Shown here: positions 37,713 through 46,818 of the stretch, in pieces | Position numbering within the stretch: the first letter of the stretch is position 1 | Layout: each line of letters starts with the position of its first letter | Assembly (NCBI RefSeq): GCF_028288205.1 | Contig: NZ_JAQBOD010000039.1 | Location: forward strand, 62,001 to 126,000 | Length of the DNA stretch: 64,000 bases | Reading direction: 5' to 3' | Source: Mucilaginibacter sp. | GTDB taxonomy: Bacteria > Bacteroidota > Bacteroidia > Sphingobacteriales > Sphingobacteriaceae | Made by a program: the position numbers and the translations under genes | The notes under the pieces: generated by a model | What the model saw: the letters and a program-made list of their open reading frames with translations, nothing else | The model's database searches: none | What the model was told of the DNA's origin: nothing

Positions 37713-39530
37713 ATGGAAAAATTCGATTACAGAGCGGCATTAAAAAATATACCCCATAAACCCGGTGTATACCAGTATTGGAACGAGGATAAGGAGCTTA
37801 TTTATATTGGTAAGGCTAAGGACCTGCGCAACCGGGTTACCTCTTACTTTAATAAAGACATTAATGTAAATGCCAAAACAAAAGTTTTGGTATCAAAGAT
37901 CCGCAACATTACGTTTACCATTGTTGATACAGAAATTGATGCCTGGCTGCTGGAAAACAGCATGATCAAAAAGCACCAGCCGCGCTATAATGTAATGCTA
38001 AAGGACGATAAGACCTACCCCTGGATCATTATTAAAAACGAACATTTCCCGCGCATATTCTGGACCAGGCGCATAGTTAAAGACGGCTCTAAATACCTTG
38101 GCCCGTATGCCTCAGTAAGCATGATGCATGCTATTTTAGGGCTGATAAAAGAAACCTACCCTTTACGTACCTGTAATCTCGCACTTACTAAACCAAATAT
38201 TGATGCCGGTAAATTTAAGGTTTGCCTGGAGTACCAGTTAGGTAACTGCAAGGGCCCTTGCCAAAACTATCAGACAGAGGATGACTACGACAACAGCATT
38301 GAAGAAATAAAAGACATCCTGAACGGTAAAATTGGTGCAGTGTTGCGCAAAATGAAAACAGAGATGGATAACGCAATCACCGGCATGAATTATGAATTGG
38401 CGCACCGTTTAAAACGCAAGTTTGACCTGCTGGAGAATTACCAGAGCAAATCAACCGTTGTAAATTCATCTATTACTGATGTGGATGTATTTAGCATAGC
38501 ATCCGAAGAGAAAATTGCCTTTGTGAATTTTTTAAAGGTGATGAATGGCACTATCATCCAAACACAAACTATCGAGCTTAAAAAGCGGCTGGATGAAAGC
38601 GATGAGGAGTTACTGGAACTGGCTATAATTGAATTTAGAAGCCGGTACAACAGCGAATCTAAAGAAATAATTGTCCCGTTTAAGATCGACCTTGACGACA
38701 CAACTCTAAAGTTTACCGTACCAAAATTAGGCGAGAAAAGGAAACTGCTTGACCTGTCGCAAAAAAATGTACAGTACTTTAAAAAAGAACGAATAGACCA
38801 ATACGAAAAACTTAACCCCGAGATACGCACCGAACGCCTGCTAACGCAGATGATGAAGGACCTGCGCATGAACCAACTGCCGCGTCATATTGAGTGTTTT
38901 GATAATTCAAATTTTCAGGGCAAGTACCCGGTGTCGGCTATTGTGGTATTTAGGGATGGTAAGCCATTTAAAAAAGATTACCGCCACTTTAATGTAAAAA
39001 CAGTTGTAGGGCCTGATGATTTTGCTACCATGGAAGAAGCTGTTTTAAGGCGCTACCGCAGGGTTTTAGATGAAGACAGCGGGTTACCTCAGCTCATTGT
39101 AATTGACGGCGGCAAGGGCCAGCTATCATCTGCAGTAAAGAGTTTAAAGTTATTGGGTATTGATAAACAGGTTACCATAATTGGTATAGCAAAACGACTG
39201 GAAGAAATTTATTATCCCGGCGACCAATACCCGATGTACCTCGACAAAAAATCAGAGACGCTAAAGGTTATTCAATATTTACGGGACGAGGCGCACCGCT
39301 TTGGTATAACTTTTCACCGTAAAAAGCGCGATAAGGGTACCCTGGCTACCGAGCTTGAGCTAATTGAAGGCATAGGCAAAACTACTGCCGAAAAGCTGCT
39401 TAAATATTTTAAATCCGTTAAAAAAATACGCGAAGCTGATGCCGAAACATTGCAGGAAGTAGTTAATGGCAAACAAGCCAAAGCTATAATAGAATATTTT
39501 GGCGGCAGCGGTTTAGAAAGTCAAAATTAA
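37713..39530 (+). CDS. uvrC: Excinuclease ABC subunit C
   Basis: UvrC makes both incisions in nucleotide-excision repair. The 605-residue protein has the N-terminal GIY-YIG nuclease (HKPGVYQYWNEDKELIYIGK), a zinc-less Cys region with GNCKGPCQNYQ, a UVR-like helix pair at ~195-240 (interaction with UvrB), the RNase-H-like second nuclease (IECFDNSNFQGKYPVSAIVVF ... LIVIDGGKGQLSSA), and a C-terminal helix-hairpin-helix (IEGIGKTTAEKLLKYF). Complete and of normal length. Only the palindrome A3 lies between it and the PBP gene. Confidence 0.97.
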   Translation: MEKFDYRAALKNIPHKPGVYQYWNEDKELIYIGKAKDLRNRVTSYFNKDINVNAKTKVLVSKIRNITFTIVDTEIDAWLLENSMIKKHQPRYNVMLKDDKTYPWIIIKNEHFPRIFWTRRIVKDGSKYLGPYASVSMMHAILGLIKETYPLRTCNLALTKPNIDAGKFKVCLEYQLGNCKGPCQNYQTEDDYDNSIEEIKDILNGKIGAVLRKMKTEMDNAITGMNYELAHRLKRKFDLLENYQSKSTVVNSSITDVDVFSIASEEKIAFVNFLKVMNGTIIQTQTIELKKRLDESDEELLELAIIEFRSRYNSESKEIIVPFKIDLDDTTLKFTVPKLGEKRKLLDLSQKNVQYFKKERIDQYEKLNPEIRTERLLTQMMKDLRMNQLPRHIECFDNSNFQGKYPVSAIVVFRDGKPFKKDYRHFNVKTVVGPDDFATMEEAVLRRYRRVLDEDSGLPQLIVIDGGKGQLSSAVKSLKLLGIDKQVTIIGIAKRLEEIYYPGDQYPMYLDKKSETLKVIQYLRDEAHRFGITFHRKKRDKGTLATELELIEGIGKTTAEKLLKYFKSVKKIREADAETLQEVVNGKQAKAIIEYFGGSGLESQN

Positions 39531-39560
39531 AAAGTCAAAAGTCATTCTAAAGCAAAAAAT

Positions 39561-39600
39561 GTAGGTGTATACGGTAAGTGTATACACTATATACACCTAC
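39561..39600. repeat. Palindromic GTGTATAC cluster after uvrC
   Basis: GTAGGTGTATA (39561-39571) and TATACACCTAC (39590-39600) are perfect inverted arms around a second perfect palindrome, GTGTATACAC (39578-39587). The GTGTA units resemble those in dispersed repeat family 1. Confidence 0.6.
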
Positions 39601-39612
39601 CTACACCTTCGT

Positions 39613-39720
39613 TGTCATTCTGAGCGATAGCGAAGAATCTGCCCTGCGGCGTATGCATAGTTTTTAGATTTTTTGCTATCGCTCAAGAGAATAGTTCTTC
39701 GCTATCGCTCAGAATGACAA
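39613..39720. repeat. Palindromic repeat, GTCATTCTGAGCGATAGCG type
   Basis: Left arm GTCATTCTGAGCGATAGCGA and right arm TCGCTATCGCTCAGAATGAC enclose a ~65-bp middle that repeats the GCTATCGCTCAAGAGAA motif. It resembles the CGTCATTGCGAGG and TGTCATTTCGAACGA families in layout. Confidence 0.8.
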
Positions 39721-39734
39721 AACCTTTAAAAGCA

Positions 39735-39770
39735 AAAAAGTCAAAAACCTTATCAGATTTTGACTTTTTA
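39735..39770. terminator. Bidirectional terminator between uvrC and gldN
   Basis: AAAAAGTCAAAA pairs with TTTTGACTTTTT around a ten-base spacer in the convergent uvrC-gldN gap. Both strands have T-runs after the stem. Confidence 0.7.
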
Positions 39771-39792
39771 ATTTTGAATTTTTACTTAACTC

Positions 39793-40776
39793 CTAATACT
39801 GCCACAAATTAAGTTCCCAGTCCATTAATGATTTCTTTATTCTTTCAGATTCGTACAAACGGTCTATACCTGTAGCATAATCCTTAATACGTTCATCCTT
39901 ATCGTTTGATTGTTTTACTATGTATCCATGAAACAAGCGTTTCAGGAACACGTCATCAAAGCTTAGGTCGGTTGCATCATTACTGCGGTTAAACGCCTCT
40001 TTGGTAACCAATACCTGGCGGGCAGCAGGGAAATATATCCAAAATGCCGGCTGATAATCCAAATTTAAGCCTGCTACTTTTTGCTTGATCATTGGTGCTA
40101 TACCAATAATACGCGGTTCCCAAACAGAGCGTTGTTTATCAAATAACCAATCTTCTTTAATACGAAATTTCACAATACTATCGGCAACAAATTCGCCTGC
40201 CTGCATTTTTGAGCTTATTTTTTCGCCCGTTTTAGGATCAAACTTATCAACAGCCGTGCTATCAACCATTTTGGCTTTTGCTTTAGCCGGGGTTAACGGA
40301 GTTGCGAAGCTATCGCCGTTAGGGTCATCTTTTGTTGGTATAGGGTCATAGGCAGTTAATTCGCCTGCTGCAACAGCATCCATTAAAGCATCAATTAACC
40401 TTGCCTTTGGCGAACCCAGGTAAGAGTTTACTTTTTCGCGCAGGTCAATTTCTTCCCATACCCTTTTAGCAAATACTACGTCCGATTCGCGTACATTGGC
40501 ATACGGTGTTACCTTGTTATTCTGAATATTTGTTTTTTTGTAATACCCATCCAAAGGCCTGTCAAATGGTTTGACAGGGCCCGCATCCGGAGTAACGGGT
40601 GCTTCGGTTATTTTCTTTGAAGTATCAATCGTTGACGATTGTTTAGACACAGCGTTATTTGAAACCCCGTTTACCTGTTTTGGTGCCGGCTTACCAGTAC
40701 CTTTTTTCTTTTTAGTTTGCGCGAATGATGTCACACACGCTAAACAAAGTACAATTAGTAATAATTTCTTTTTCAT
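39793..40776 (-). CDS. gldN: T9SS/gliding protein GldN (PorN)
   Basis: GldN is a periplasmic ring component that sits with GldK at the outer membrane in the T9SS. The 327-residue protein has a signal peptide (MKKKLLLIVLCLACVTSFAQ), a Lys/Pro-rich linker, and the GldN domain (LDGYYKKTNIQNNKVTPYANVRESDVVFAKRVWEEIDLREKVN). Its C-terminal part holds TLYRIKEDWLFDKQ-like FRIKEDWLFDKQRSVWEPRIIGIAP and the AAFWIYFPAARQVLV-like AFWIYFPAARQVLV region. It closes the gldKLMN operon, six bases past gldM. Confidence 0.93.
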   Translation of the reverse strand: MKKKLLLIVLCLACVTSFAQTKKKKGTGKPAPKQVNGVSNNAVSKQSSTIDTSKKITEAPVTPDAGPVKPFDRPLDGYYKKTNIQNNKVTPYANVRESDVVFAKRVWEEIDLREKVNSYLGSPKARLIDALMDAVAAGELTAYDPIPTKDDPNGDSFATPLTPAKAKAKMVDSTAVDKFDPKTGEKISSKMQAGEFVADSIVKFRIKEDWLFDKQRSVWEPRIIGIAPMIKQKVAGLNLDYQPAFWIYFPAARQVLVTKEAFNRSNDATDLSFDDVFLKRLFHGYIVKQSNDKDERIKDYATGIDRLYESERIKKSLMDWELNLWQY

Positions 40777-40782
40777 ATGCTT

Positions 40783-42318
40783 TTAATTTGCAAATAATAC
40801 AATATTGTCAAGGCTTTGCTGTGTACCATCAGGGCCCACGGCAAAAATATCTTTAAACACAACTGTTGTACCCGGTGTAACCGTATTTAATGCCGTGTGC
40901 ATAGTAGTTGTTAATTCAGCCCCTGTTCCTGAATAAGTCATCGGGTCCTGGCGTGGTTTAGCAATTAATAACGTAAATCTGGTAACATTAAACTTAGCAT
41001 CAAAGTCAAATCCGTCAAGCTTTGCAAAAAGAACGTCCTGCGCTTTAATATTTCCAGCGCTTGCTGTCCCTCCTGATTTACCTGCAAACATTGCCTTTGG
41101 TGGTGGTATACGTTTTACACGGAATAAAGTTGACCCTAAAGTCATTAATTTTCCTGATATCTGACCAGATACAGTTATAGTGGCTGTACCCGTCGTAGTT
41201 ACTGCTGCCGTATAGCCATTACCCGCCGGAGTTAAAGACCCATTTGTAATGCTTACTCTAATATCTCCTTTTGGCACACCGGGTGCCGATACAGAAACCG
41301 GGTTTGGCACACCAATATATAATACATTCATTTTATCGGGCGATACCACTGCCGATGGTTTTGCTACTGTATAAGTTTGCGGTTCGGTTTTATAAGTTTT
41401 AAAAGTACCATCATTTTGTTTAACAGATATTGTACCTATCCAGGTATGTACACCTTCACTACTGGTGCTGCCACTATATTTACCACGGCCGGCTTCGGTA
41501 GGTAACCTGCCACCATCAACGGTAATATCCGGAGATGATTTTGAATCAGACGCGGTTAAAAACACCTCGGCCGTATAAGGTTGGCCAACCAGCACATAAC
41601 TTGTTGGGGCAACTGCTACTGCCGAAAACTGATCAAGGTTCACTACAGCCTGGTCAACTTCGCCTAATATTTTTTTAATTACTTCGTTTTCAGAGTTTTT
41701 TATATCGGCCTGTATCTTTATCAAAGAGGTCATAGCCGCACCCATTGGCATACCTTCGCCAAAATTAGCATGTTCCCAGCTTTTATTCTCGAAACCAACT
41801 CTTGGTGCCGGTGGAAGAGCCTGCAATGGCAGTTTTGCACCATTGCGGTCTTTTGGATCTAATAATGCAATTAATCCTTCCCTGGTAGCATCAATTTTTT
41901 TATGCAATTCGTAGGCGTTCTTTTTTCGGTTAACCATCAGGTCGACTGATATATCCACATTTTCACGGCCTTTATAATCATCGGTATTAGGGTCAAAGCC
42001 GCCACTTGCATCTTTTAACATTGTTTTTAATGACTCTACATAAGTATTCAGGTCATCAGACATTTTTTTTGCTTTTTTGGCCCTTTCATAAATAGGTTTG
42101 GCCCTTTCAGGTTGCTCCTTAAGTTTGGTTTTTTCAAATGCATTAAAAGTATTCTCAATACCAACCTCAACATTTGTTTTAGATGCAACTAAACTATCGC
42201 TAATGTTTTTAAACGCGTCGAGCAAACTTTCCGGTACTTCAAGGGCAATAAGGCCCAGCAATACCAGGTATAAGATGCCCATCATACGCTGCCTTGGGGT
42301 TTGTTTACCTCCAGCCAT
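40783..42318 (-). CDS. gldM: T9SS/gliding motor protein GldM (PorM)
   Basis: With GldL, GldM forms the proton-driven inner-membrane motor of the T9SS. The 511-residue protein has a short N-terminal cytoplasmic part (MAGGKQTPRQRMMGILYLVLLGLIALEVPESLLDAFK), which holds one transmembrane helix. A helical region (~50-220) and several beta domains in the periplasm follow (for example VVAPTSYVLVGQPYTAEVFLTA, then Ig-like strands at VVSPDKMNVLYIGVPNPVSVSAPG). It ends in a C-terminal domain (QDVLFAKLDGFDFDAKFNVTRFTLLI). The N-terminal signature (GKQTPRQRMMGILYLVLLGLLAL-like) is diagnostic. It lies between gldL and gldN. Confidence 0.95.
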   Translation of the reverse strand: MAGGKQTPRQRMMGILYLVLLGLIALEVPESLLDAFKNISDSLVASKTNVEVGIENTFNAFEKTKLKEQPERAKPIYERAKKAKKMSDDLNTYVESLKTMLKDASGGFDPNTDDYKGRENVDISVDLMVNRKKNAYELHKKIDATREGLIALLDPKDRNGAKLPLQALPPAPRVGFENKSWEHANFGEGMPMGAAMTSLIKIQADIKNSENEVIKKILGEVDQAVVNLDQFSAVAVAPTSYVLVGQPYTAEVFLTASDSKSSPDITVDGGRLPTEAGRGKYSGSTSSEGVHTWIGTISVKQNDGTFKTYKTEPQTYTVAKPSAVVSPDKMNVLYIGVPNPVSVSAPGVPKGDIRVSITNGSLTPAGNGYTAAVTTTGTATITVSGQISGKLMTLGSTLFRVKRIPPPKAMFAGKSGGTASAGNIKAQDVLFAKLDGFDFDAKFNVTRFTLLIAKPRQDPMTYSGTGAELTTTMHTALNTVTPGTTVVFKDIFAVGPDGTQQSLDNIVLFAN

Positions 42319-42365
42319 CTTTTATATATATATTATTGTTCAAAAATTTTGTTATGGTCTCTCAA

Positions 42366-43181
42366 TTAGGCAGGCCGTGGCTGGTTCATAGCTGTAAGCA
42401 TATTGCCATAAATAGCATTTAATGACGACAGGTTCTTAGCCAACCGGCCCACTTCGTCTTTAAACTGTTTAGAATCTTCTAATGATTCATTAAAGTTATT
42501 CATGGTTAAAGACAGGTTTTGATAAAACTTGTTCATTGATTTTAAATGGGCGCTTGAGTCTTGCAACTCCAATTCGTACACCGCATTTAAGGCCGAAAGA
42601 TTTTTAGCTAAATTATTTACCTGGTCATGGTAGGCTTTCGAATCAACATTTGTATTTGCCAGCTCCATTAAATTACCAGAAGCTTTCTCGAACGATGTAG
42701 TAAGGTTATCATAGCTTTGAGTTGCCGCTTTAACTTTTTGCGTAAAGGCTATGGTAGCTTCTCCTGCATCTGTAACCTTTGATATAGAATTAACTTTATC
42801 GCCAAAAGTTTTTAAACCATCTGCCAGGCTGCCAATTAATTCGGGGCCTATCTTAGCTTCTTCCAGCATTTTATCCAGTGCAGCAGTGGTTGAACCACCA
42901 CCACCACCTATTGCGCCTCTTGCTGATGCTTTTGGTAGCTCGCCGGTATAGTCATGCGCCAACTCCGGATAAGCCTTTGTCCAGTCTATCTCAACTTCTT
43001 CTCTTTGAAATCCTAATATAAAAAACAATATAGCTTCTGCACCTAATCCAATACAGATAAATAAACCTCCAAAGGGTAAGTGTTGAATTTTAAATAATAA
43101 GCCAACGATAACTACAGTTGCACCCCATGATACAATGTTATTAATTCCATAAGGGTGCAGTTTTTTTCCAGTTCCAGCCAT
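42366..43181 (-). CDS. gldL: T9SS/gliding motor protein GldL (PorL)
   Basis: GldL is the proton-channel partner of GldM. The 271-residue protein has two N-terminal membrane helices (IVSWGATVVIVGLLFKIQHLPFGGLFICIGLGAEAILFFILGF). The glutamate in GAEAILFF is the conserved charged residue in the second helix that couples proton flow. The long cytoplasmic coiled-coil part (KLLNTVSKVTDAGEATIAF-type segment, then DQVNNLAKNLSALNAVYELELQD) is rich in helix-forming repeats. It lies between gldK (77 bp upstream) and gldM (47 bp downstream). Confidence 0.94.
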   Translation of the reverse strand: MAGTGKKLHPYGINNIVSWGATVVIVGLLFKIQHLPFGGLFICIGLGAEAILFFILGFQREEVEIDWTKAYPELAHDYTGELPKASARGAIGGGGGSTTAALDKMLEEAKIGPELIGSLADGLKTFGDKVNSISKVTDAGEATIAFTQKVKAATQSYDNLTTSFEKASGNLMELANTNVDSKAYHDQVNNLAKNLSALNAVYELELQDSSAHLKSMNKFYQNLSLTMNNFNESLEDSKQFKDEVGRLAKNLSSLNAIYGNMLTAMNQPRPA

Positions 43182-43258
43182 AGTAATATAATGTGTATTT
43201 AAGTTTTAGTATTAAATGAAATGTTTAAATTTTTTATTTTTAATAAGACTTTTAAGAA

Positions 43259-44587
43259 TTATTTTTTATCTCTCAAGTCGCGGCCCTGGAAGTGTGTTAC
43301 GCAACGAAAGCCGATATACGATTTAGCAGTATCCTGGAATTCATAACTACGTGATGAATTTTGCAGAAAATAACCAATATCTTTCCATGATCCGCCTCTT
43401 ACTACTTTGCGTTTCATCACCTCAGCTTCATTCTTTTTAGCTTCGTAGTTGAATGTTGGCGCCAGGTCATTAACAAATGTTGATGCTGATGGATCAAATG
43501 CAGATGAGGTCCATTCGGCTACATTACCGGCCATATTATATAAACCATAATCATTAGGGAAGTAAGATTTTACTTTTACCGTATAAGTACCGCCATCATC
43601 TGAATAATTACCACGGCCCGGTTTAAAGTTTGCCAATAAGCAACCTTTTGCATTTTTAATATAAGGGCCGCCCCATGGGTAATCTGTACCTATCCTGCCA
43701 CCGCGTGCAGCATATTCAAATTCCGCTTCGTTTGGTAATTCATAGGGTGCGCGATGTGGTTGGTGCCTTGAATCTTTATAAGCTTGATTATAACGTGTGC
43801 GCCATACCGTAAATGCTCTTGCCTGGCGCCAGGTTACGCCAACAACCGGATAATCTTTAAATGATGGGTGCGAAAAATAACCTTCAACCATTGGCTCATT
43901 AGCTGCATATGAAAAATCACTTAACCAAACTAATGTATCAGGATAAACCCCAACAGTATCACGTAAAATAAAGTCAGATCTCTTTTTACTTTTGTCGTTT
44001 TTATAATTAGCCGCCTCGCGCAATAGTGGCATTGCATAATTGTATTTTATAAGGCGTACATCAATTTCATCACGGTCAAATATACGGTCATCGCCCTGGT
44101 ACATCATGGTTTGCAATTTTGACGCAGCAGTATTAGCCTGTCCTTTTTTTGCACGGCTGCTCCATATTGGGTTACTTTTTACATAATTCCAATTAATATA
44201 TTTTTTTCCTGTTGGGTTAGCGTTAGGTGTTTTAGCATTTGCACCTATGTAATACTTAGGGTCATTTAAATAAGAGGTAATAGCTATCGAGTCGCGAACC
44301 CAGTTAACAAACTGCCGGTATTGGGTGTTTGAAGTTTCGGTTTGATCCATAAAAAAGGCAGGTATAGTAACCTGCTTAGTTTGAGCGATCTGGGCGAATG
44401 TTATATCCTGATCTGTTTGGCCCATCAAAAAACTGCCGCTGGGGATATAGGCCATGCCGTAAGGCACCTCGGTATGCGGTGCCGACTTTCTATCAGCACC
44501 CAAAACTTCACCTCTATCAGTTTTTTTACCGCATCCGCTTAAAATCCCTGTAACTAAAACTGCTATTAAAAAGTATATCTGCTTCAT
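43259..44587 (-). CDS. gldK: T9SS/gliding lipoprotein GldK (PorK), SUMF1 fold
   Basis: GldK is an outer-membrane lipoprotein that forms the T9SS periplasmic ring with GldN. The ATG at 44587 gives 442 residues; a TTG six bases upstream is less likely. The signal MKQIYFLIAVLVTGILSGC has the lipobox LSGC. The rest is an FGE/SUMF1-type domain with the hallmark sequences MAYIPSGSFLMGQTDQD, FFMDQTETSNTQYRQFVNW, ELPNEAEFEYAARGG, YPWGGPYIKNAKG and NVAEWTSSAFD ending in RGGSWKDIGYFLQNSSR. The first gene of the gldKLMN operon, with a 270-bp gap before hemD. Confidence 0.94.
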   Translation of the reverse strand: MKQIYFLIAVLVTGILSGCGKKTDRGEVLGADRKSAPHTEVPYGMAYIPSGSFLMGQTDQDITFAQIAQTKQVTIPAFFMDQTETSNTQYRQFVNWVRDSIAITSYLNDPKYYIGANAKTPNANPTGKKYINWNYVKSNPIWSSRAKKGQANTAASKLQTMMYQGDDRIFDRDEIDVRLIKYNYAMPLLREAANYKNDKSKKRSDFILRDTVGVYPDTLVWLSDFSYAANEPMVEGYFSHPSFKDYPVVGVTWRQARAFTVWRTRYNQAYKDSRHQPHRAPYELPNEAEFEYAARGGRIGTDYPWGGPYIKNAKGCLLANFKPGRGNYSDDGGTYTVKVKSYFPNDYGLYNMAGNVAEWTSSAFDPSASTFVNDLAPTFNYEAKKNEAEVMKRKVVRGGSWKDIGYFLQNSSRSYEFQDTAKSYIGFRCVTHFQGRDLRDKK

Positions 44588-44856
44588 TTTCAATTAATAA
44601 AAATCCGGTTATAAATATATAACACAAAATGACCCCCGAATATATAAATTTTGCTTCACCAAATGGTAAAAAATGTTTTTTATAATAAATTCAAACATTT
44701 TTTAAACTATAAGGAAATTTAATTAAAAACAGAACAAATTTATATACAACGAAAAATCTCTTTTAAATTAACAATTTATAACTGCTGTTATTTAATAGAA
44801 GCTTATACGGCATAAATTTCAATATGTTGCAAGCCTGTTAAAAAAATGCTGAAAAA

Positions 44857-45615
44857 TTATTTATTTACCTGCTTGCAATACTGTTCTATTGCCATTGTCA
44901 TGGATGGGGCGGGGGGTGTAGGTGCCGGAATATCTAAAATTAAGCCGGCTTCTAACACTGCTTTATGGGTTGTTGCACCAAATGCAGCTATACGGGTATT
45001 GTTTTGTTTAAAGTCAGGGAAATTTTTATACAGTGATTGTATACTTGAAGGACTAAAAAAGGCAATGATATCATAAAACACATCGGCAAGATCAGACAAG
45101 TCACTACAAACCGTACGGAACAGCACTGCCGGAGTAAAATCATAACCATTCTCTAACAAAAACTTTTGGGTTTCTTCGGCAGCTACATCAGAGCATGGGT
45201 ACAGGAATTTTTCGTTCGAGTGTTTTTTCAATACTTCGGCCAGATCTGTTGCTGTTTGCTTGCCAAAGAATATTTTTCTTTTGCGGTACTGAATATATTT
45301 TTGAAGATACAGCGCAATGGTTTCAGACAGGCAGAAATATTTCATCTCTACCGGTACCTCAAAACGCATCTCTTCACATATTCTGAAAAAATGATCGGCC
45401 GAGTTACGGCTGGTAAATATTACCGCAGTGAAATCTGCCAGGTTGATCTTATCCTTACGGAAATCTTTGGCCGGTACACCTTCAACATGTATAAACGATC
45501 TGAAATCAATTTTCAGATTATGTTTCTTCGCCAGTTCAGTATATGGATTTTTATCGTTTTCAGGCTTCGCTAAAGTAACCAATATACTTTTTACCTTTTT
45601 CTTTCTATCTTCCAA
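44857..45615 (-). CDS. hemD: Uroporphyrinogen-III synthase
   Basis: HemD cyclises hydroxymethylbilane to uroporphyrinogen III in haem synthesis. The 252-residue frame has no ATG; a stop precedes the TTG at 45615 by two codons, so TTG must be the start (MEDRKKKVKSILVTLAKPE). The two-lobe layout is visible: ADFTAVIFTSRNSADHFF (first lobe), KYFCLSETIALYLQKYIQYRKRKIFFGKQTATDLAEVL, then DVFYDIIAFFSPSSIQSLY and IAAFGATTHKAVLEAGL near the C-terminus. Sequence similarity between HemD proteins is low, but these motifs and the neighbouring DUF4271 gene match the usual Bacteroidota locus. Confidence 0.85.
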   Translation of the reverse strand: MEDRKKKVKSILVTLAKPENDKNPYTELAKKHNLKIDFRSFIHVEGVPAKDFRKDKINLADFTAVIFTSRNSADHFFRICEEMRFEVPVEMKYFCLSETIALYLQKYIQYRKRKIFFGKQTATDLAEVLKKHSNEKFLYPCSDVAAEETQKFLLENGYDFTPAVLFRTVCSDLSDLADVFYDIIAFFSPSSIQSLYKNFPDFKQNNTRIAAFGATTHKAVLEAGLILDIPAPTPPAPSMTMAIEQYCKQVNK

Positions 45616-45633
45616 TTCTGTTTATATAAAAAC

Positions 45634-46608
45634 CTAAAAATTAATATTCAGTGCCTTAATTAGTATCAAAATAGGGCAAATTTCGAGGGCACAAAGATAG
45701 ATAAATAAATAAAATTTATGAAATCGAAAATTCGAAATAATATTTACACTGCTTCTTAAGTATAGCCAGGTAAAAATTACTACTATTAATATTACGGCAA
45801 TAACCAGTAAATAAGGTATATATTGTGCTGCCAACAAGCTAAAACACACAGTAACCGGTAAAAAAACAAAAGCTATATTAAAATAGGTTAGATATAGTAC
45901 AGATACATACTCACTTACCAGCTTTTGTATATCAAAAACAAACCCAATAAATTTCAGCACCAAAAATTTAATGGAAAATAATACGATAATTATTAATGAT
46001 AGCGAAGTAAATAATCTAAAACCGCTTATGCTGTAATAAATGCTTTTGTAGGAAGCTAATTGGTATAAAAAGAGCCCAAATGTTAAACTGAACAATATAT
46101 ACAAACCTATAAAGGCCCAAAAATTGATCTGCCTCTCCTCTTTACCGGCCAGTGTAAGCGAGCGGTTGCTATAAAATGACAGGTATACATTCTTAATATC
46201 CTTATTCATTATAATGTTTAATACCGCTGTGTATAATAACAGTCCTATTATGATAGTAATAATCCATTGATCGCGGGTTTGGCGAACATGGCCGTCACGT
46301 AAAATGCTTTTTGATTTAAAAGGTATATCTAAAAAAGCTACCCCTTTATATAAATTTTCATTTAATACCCTGGCTACAAACTGTTTATTTAGTGACGAAT
46401 CTGGATATTTGATATATAAAAAGGCAATAGAATCTGCAATGAATTTTTCATGCGCGGCCGTTGCCTGTACCACCGAATCGAGTACGGTCATGCCGCCCTG
46501 CCCGCCGGGGTATGCGCGCATAGGGTTAATTGCCGACGTATCTTTTTGCGCATAGCCTGCCAGATGGCAGCTAACAATAAACAAAAAGCACAAAGCAATA
46601 AAACGCAT
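45634..46608 (-). CDS. DUF4271 membrane protein
   Basis: This 324-residue protein has a signal-like N-terminus (MRFIALCFLFIVSCHLAGYAQ). A ~100-residue exported part ends near FKSKSILRDGHVRQTRDQWIITII. About six membrane helices follow, including NFWAFIGLYILFSLTFGLFLYQLA, LFTSLSLIIIVLFSIKFLVLK and a final FYLFIYLCALEICPILILIK. DUF4271 proteins are membrane proteins of unknown function that lie next to hemD in many Bacteroidota, as here (18 bp to hemD). The two are likely co-transcribed. The adjacency to gldKLMN, also on the minus strand, may or may not be functional. Confidence 0.82.
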   Translation of the reverse strand: MRFIALCFLFIVSCHLAGYAQKDTSAINPMRAYPGGQGGMTVLDSVVQATAAHEKFIADSIAFLYIKYPDSSLNKQFVARVLNENLYKGVAFLDIPFKSKSILRDGHVRQTRDQWIITIIIGLLLYTAVLNIIMNKDIKNVYLSFYSNRSLTLAGKEERQINFWAFIGLYILFSLTFGLFLYQLASYKSIYYSISGFRLFTSLSLIIIVLFSIKFLVLKFIGFVFDIQKLVSEYVSVLYLTYFNIAFVFLPVTVCFSLLAAQYIPYLLVIAVILIVVIFTWLYLRSSVNIISNFRFHKFYLFIYLCALEICPILILIKALNINF

Positions 46609-46639
46609 TTATAATACCAATGGTTAATAAGCTGCAAAA

Positions 46640-46770
46640 ATATACTTTTATCCGTTGGCTGAAGCCAACAGTATGAATTAATTGCAAAACGAAAATCAAG
46701 GTAATTGCCGTCTCATAAAAGTTGTAGTTACCCCATAAAATAAAACCCATGTCATTTGATTGAGCTGAAA
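46640..46770. repeat. Degenerate REP-type repeat near the histidine-kinase gene
   Basis: CCGTTGGCTGAAGCCAACAG followed by TAATTGCCGTCTCATAAAAG is a decayed version of the compound REP unit seen at 10840-11150. It lies in the 210-bp gap between DUF4271 and the kinase gene. Confidence 0.55.
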
Positions 46771-46818
46771 TGGGAATGAGACACACATTCCTGATAGGGA
46801 ATTAAAGCATGCTACTGC

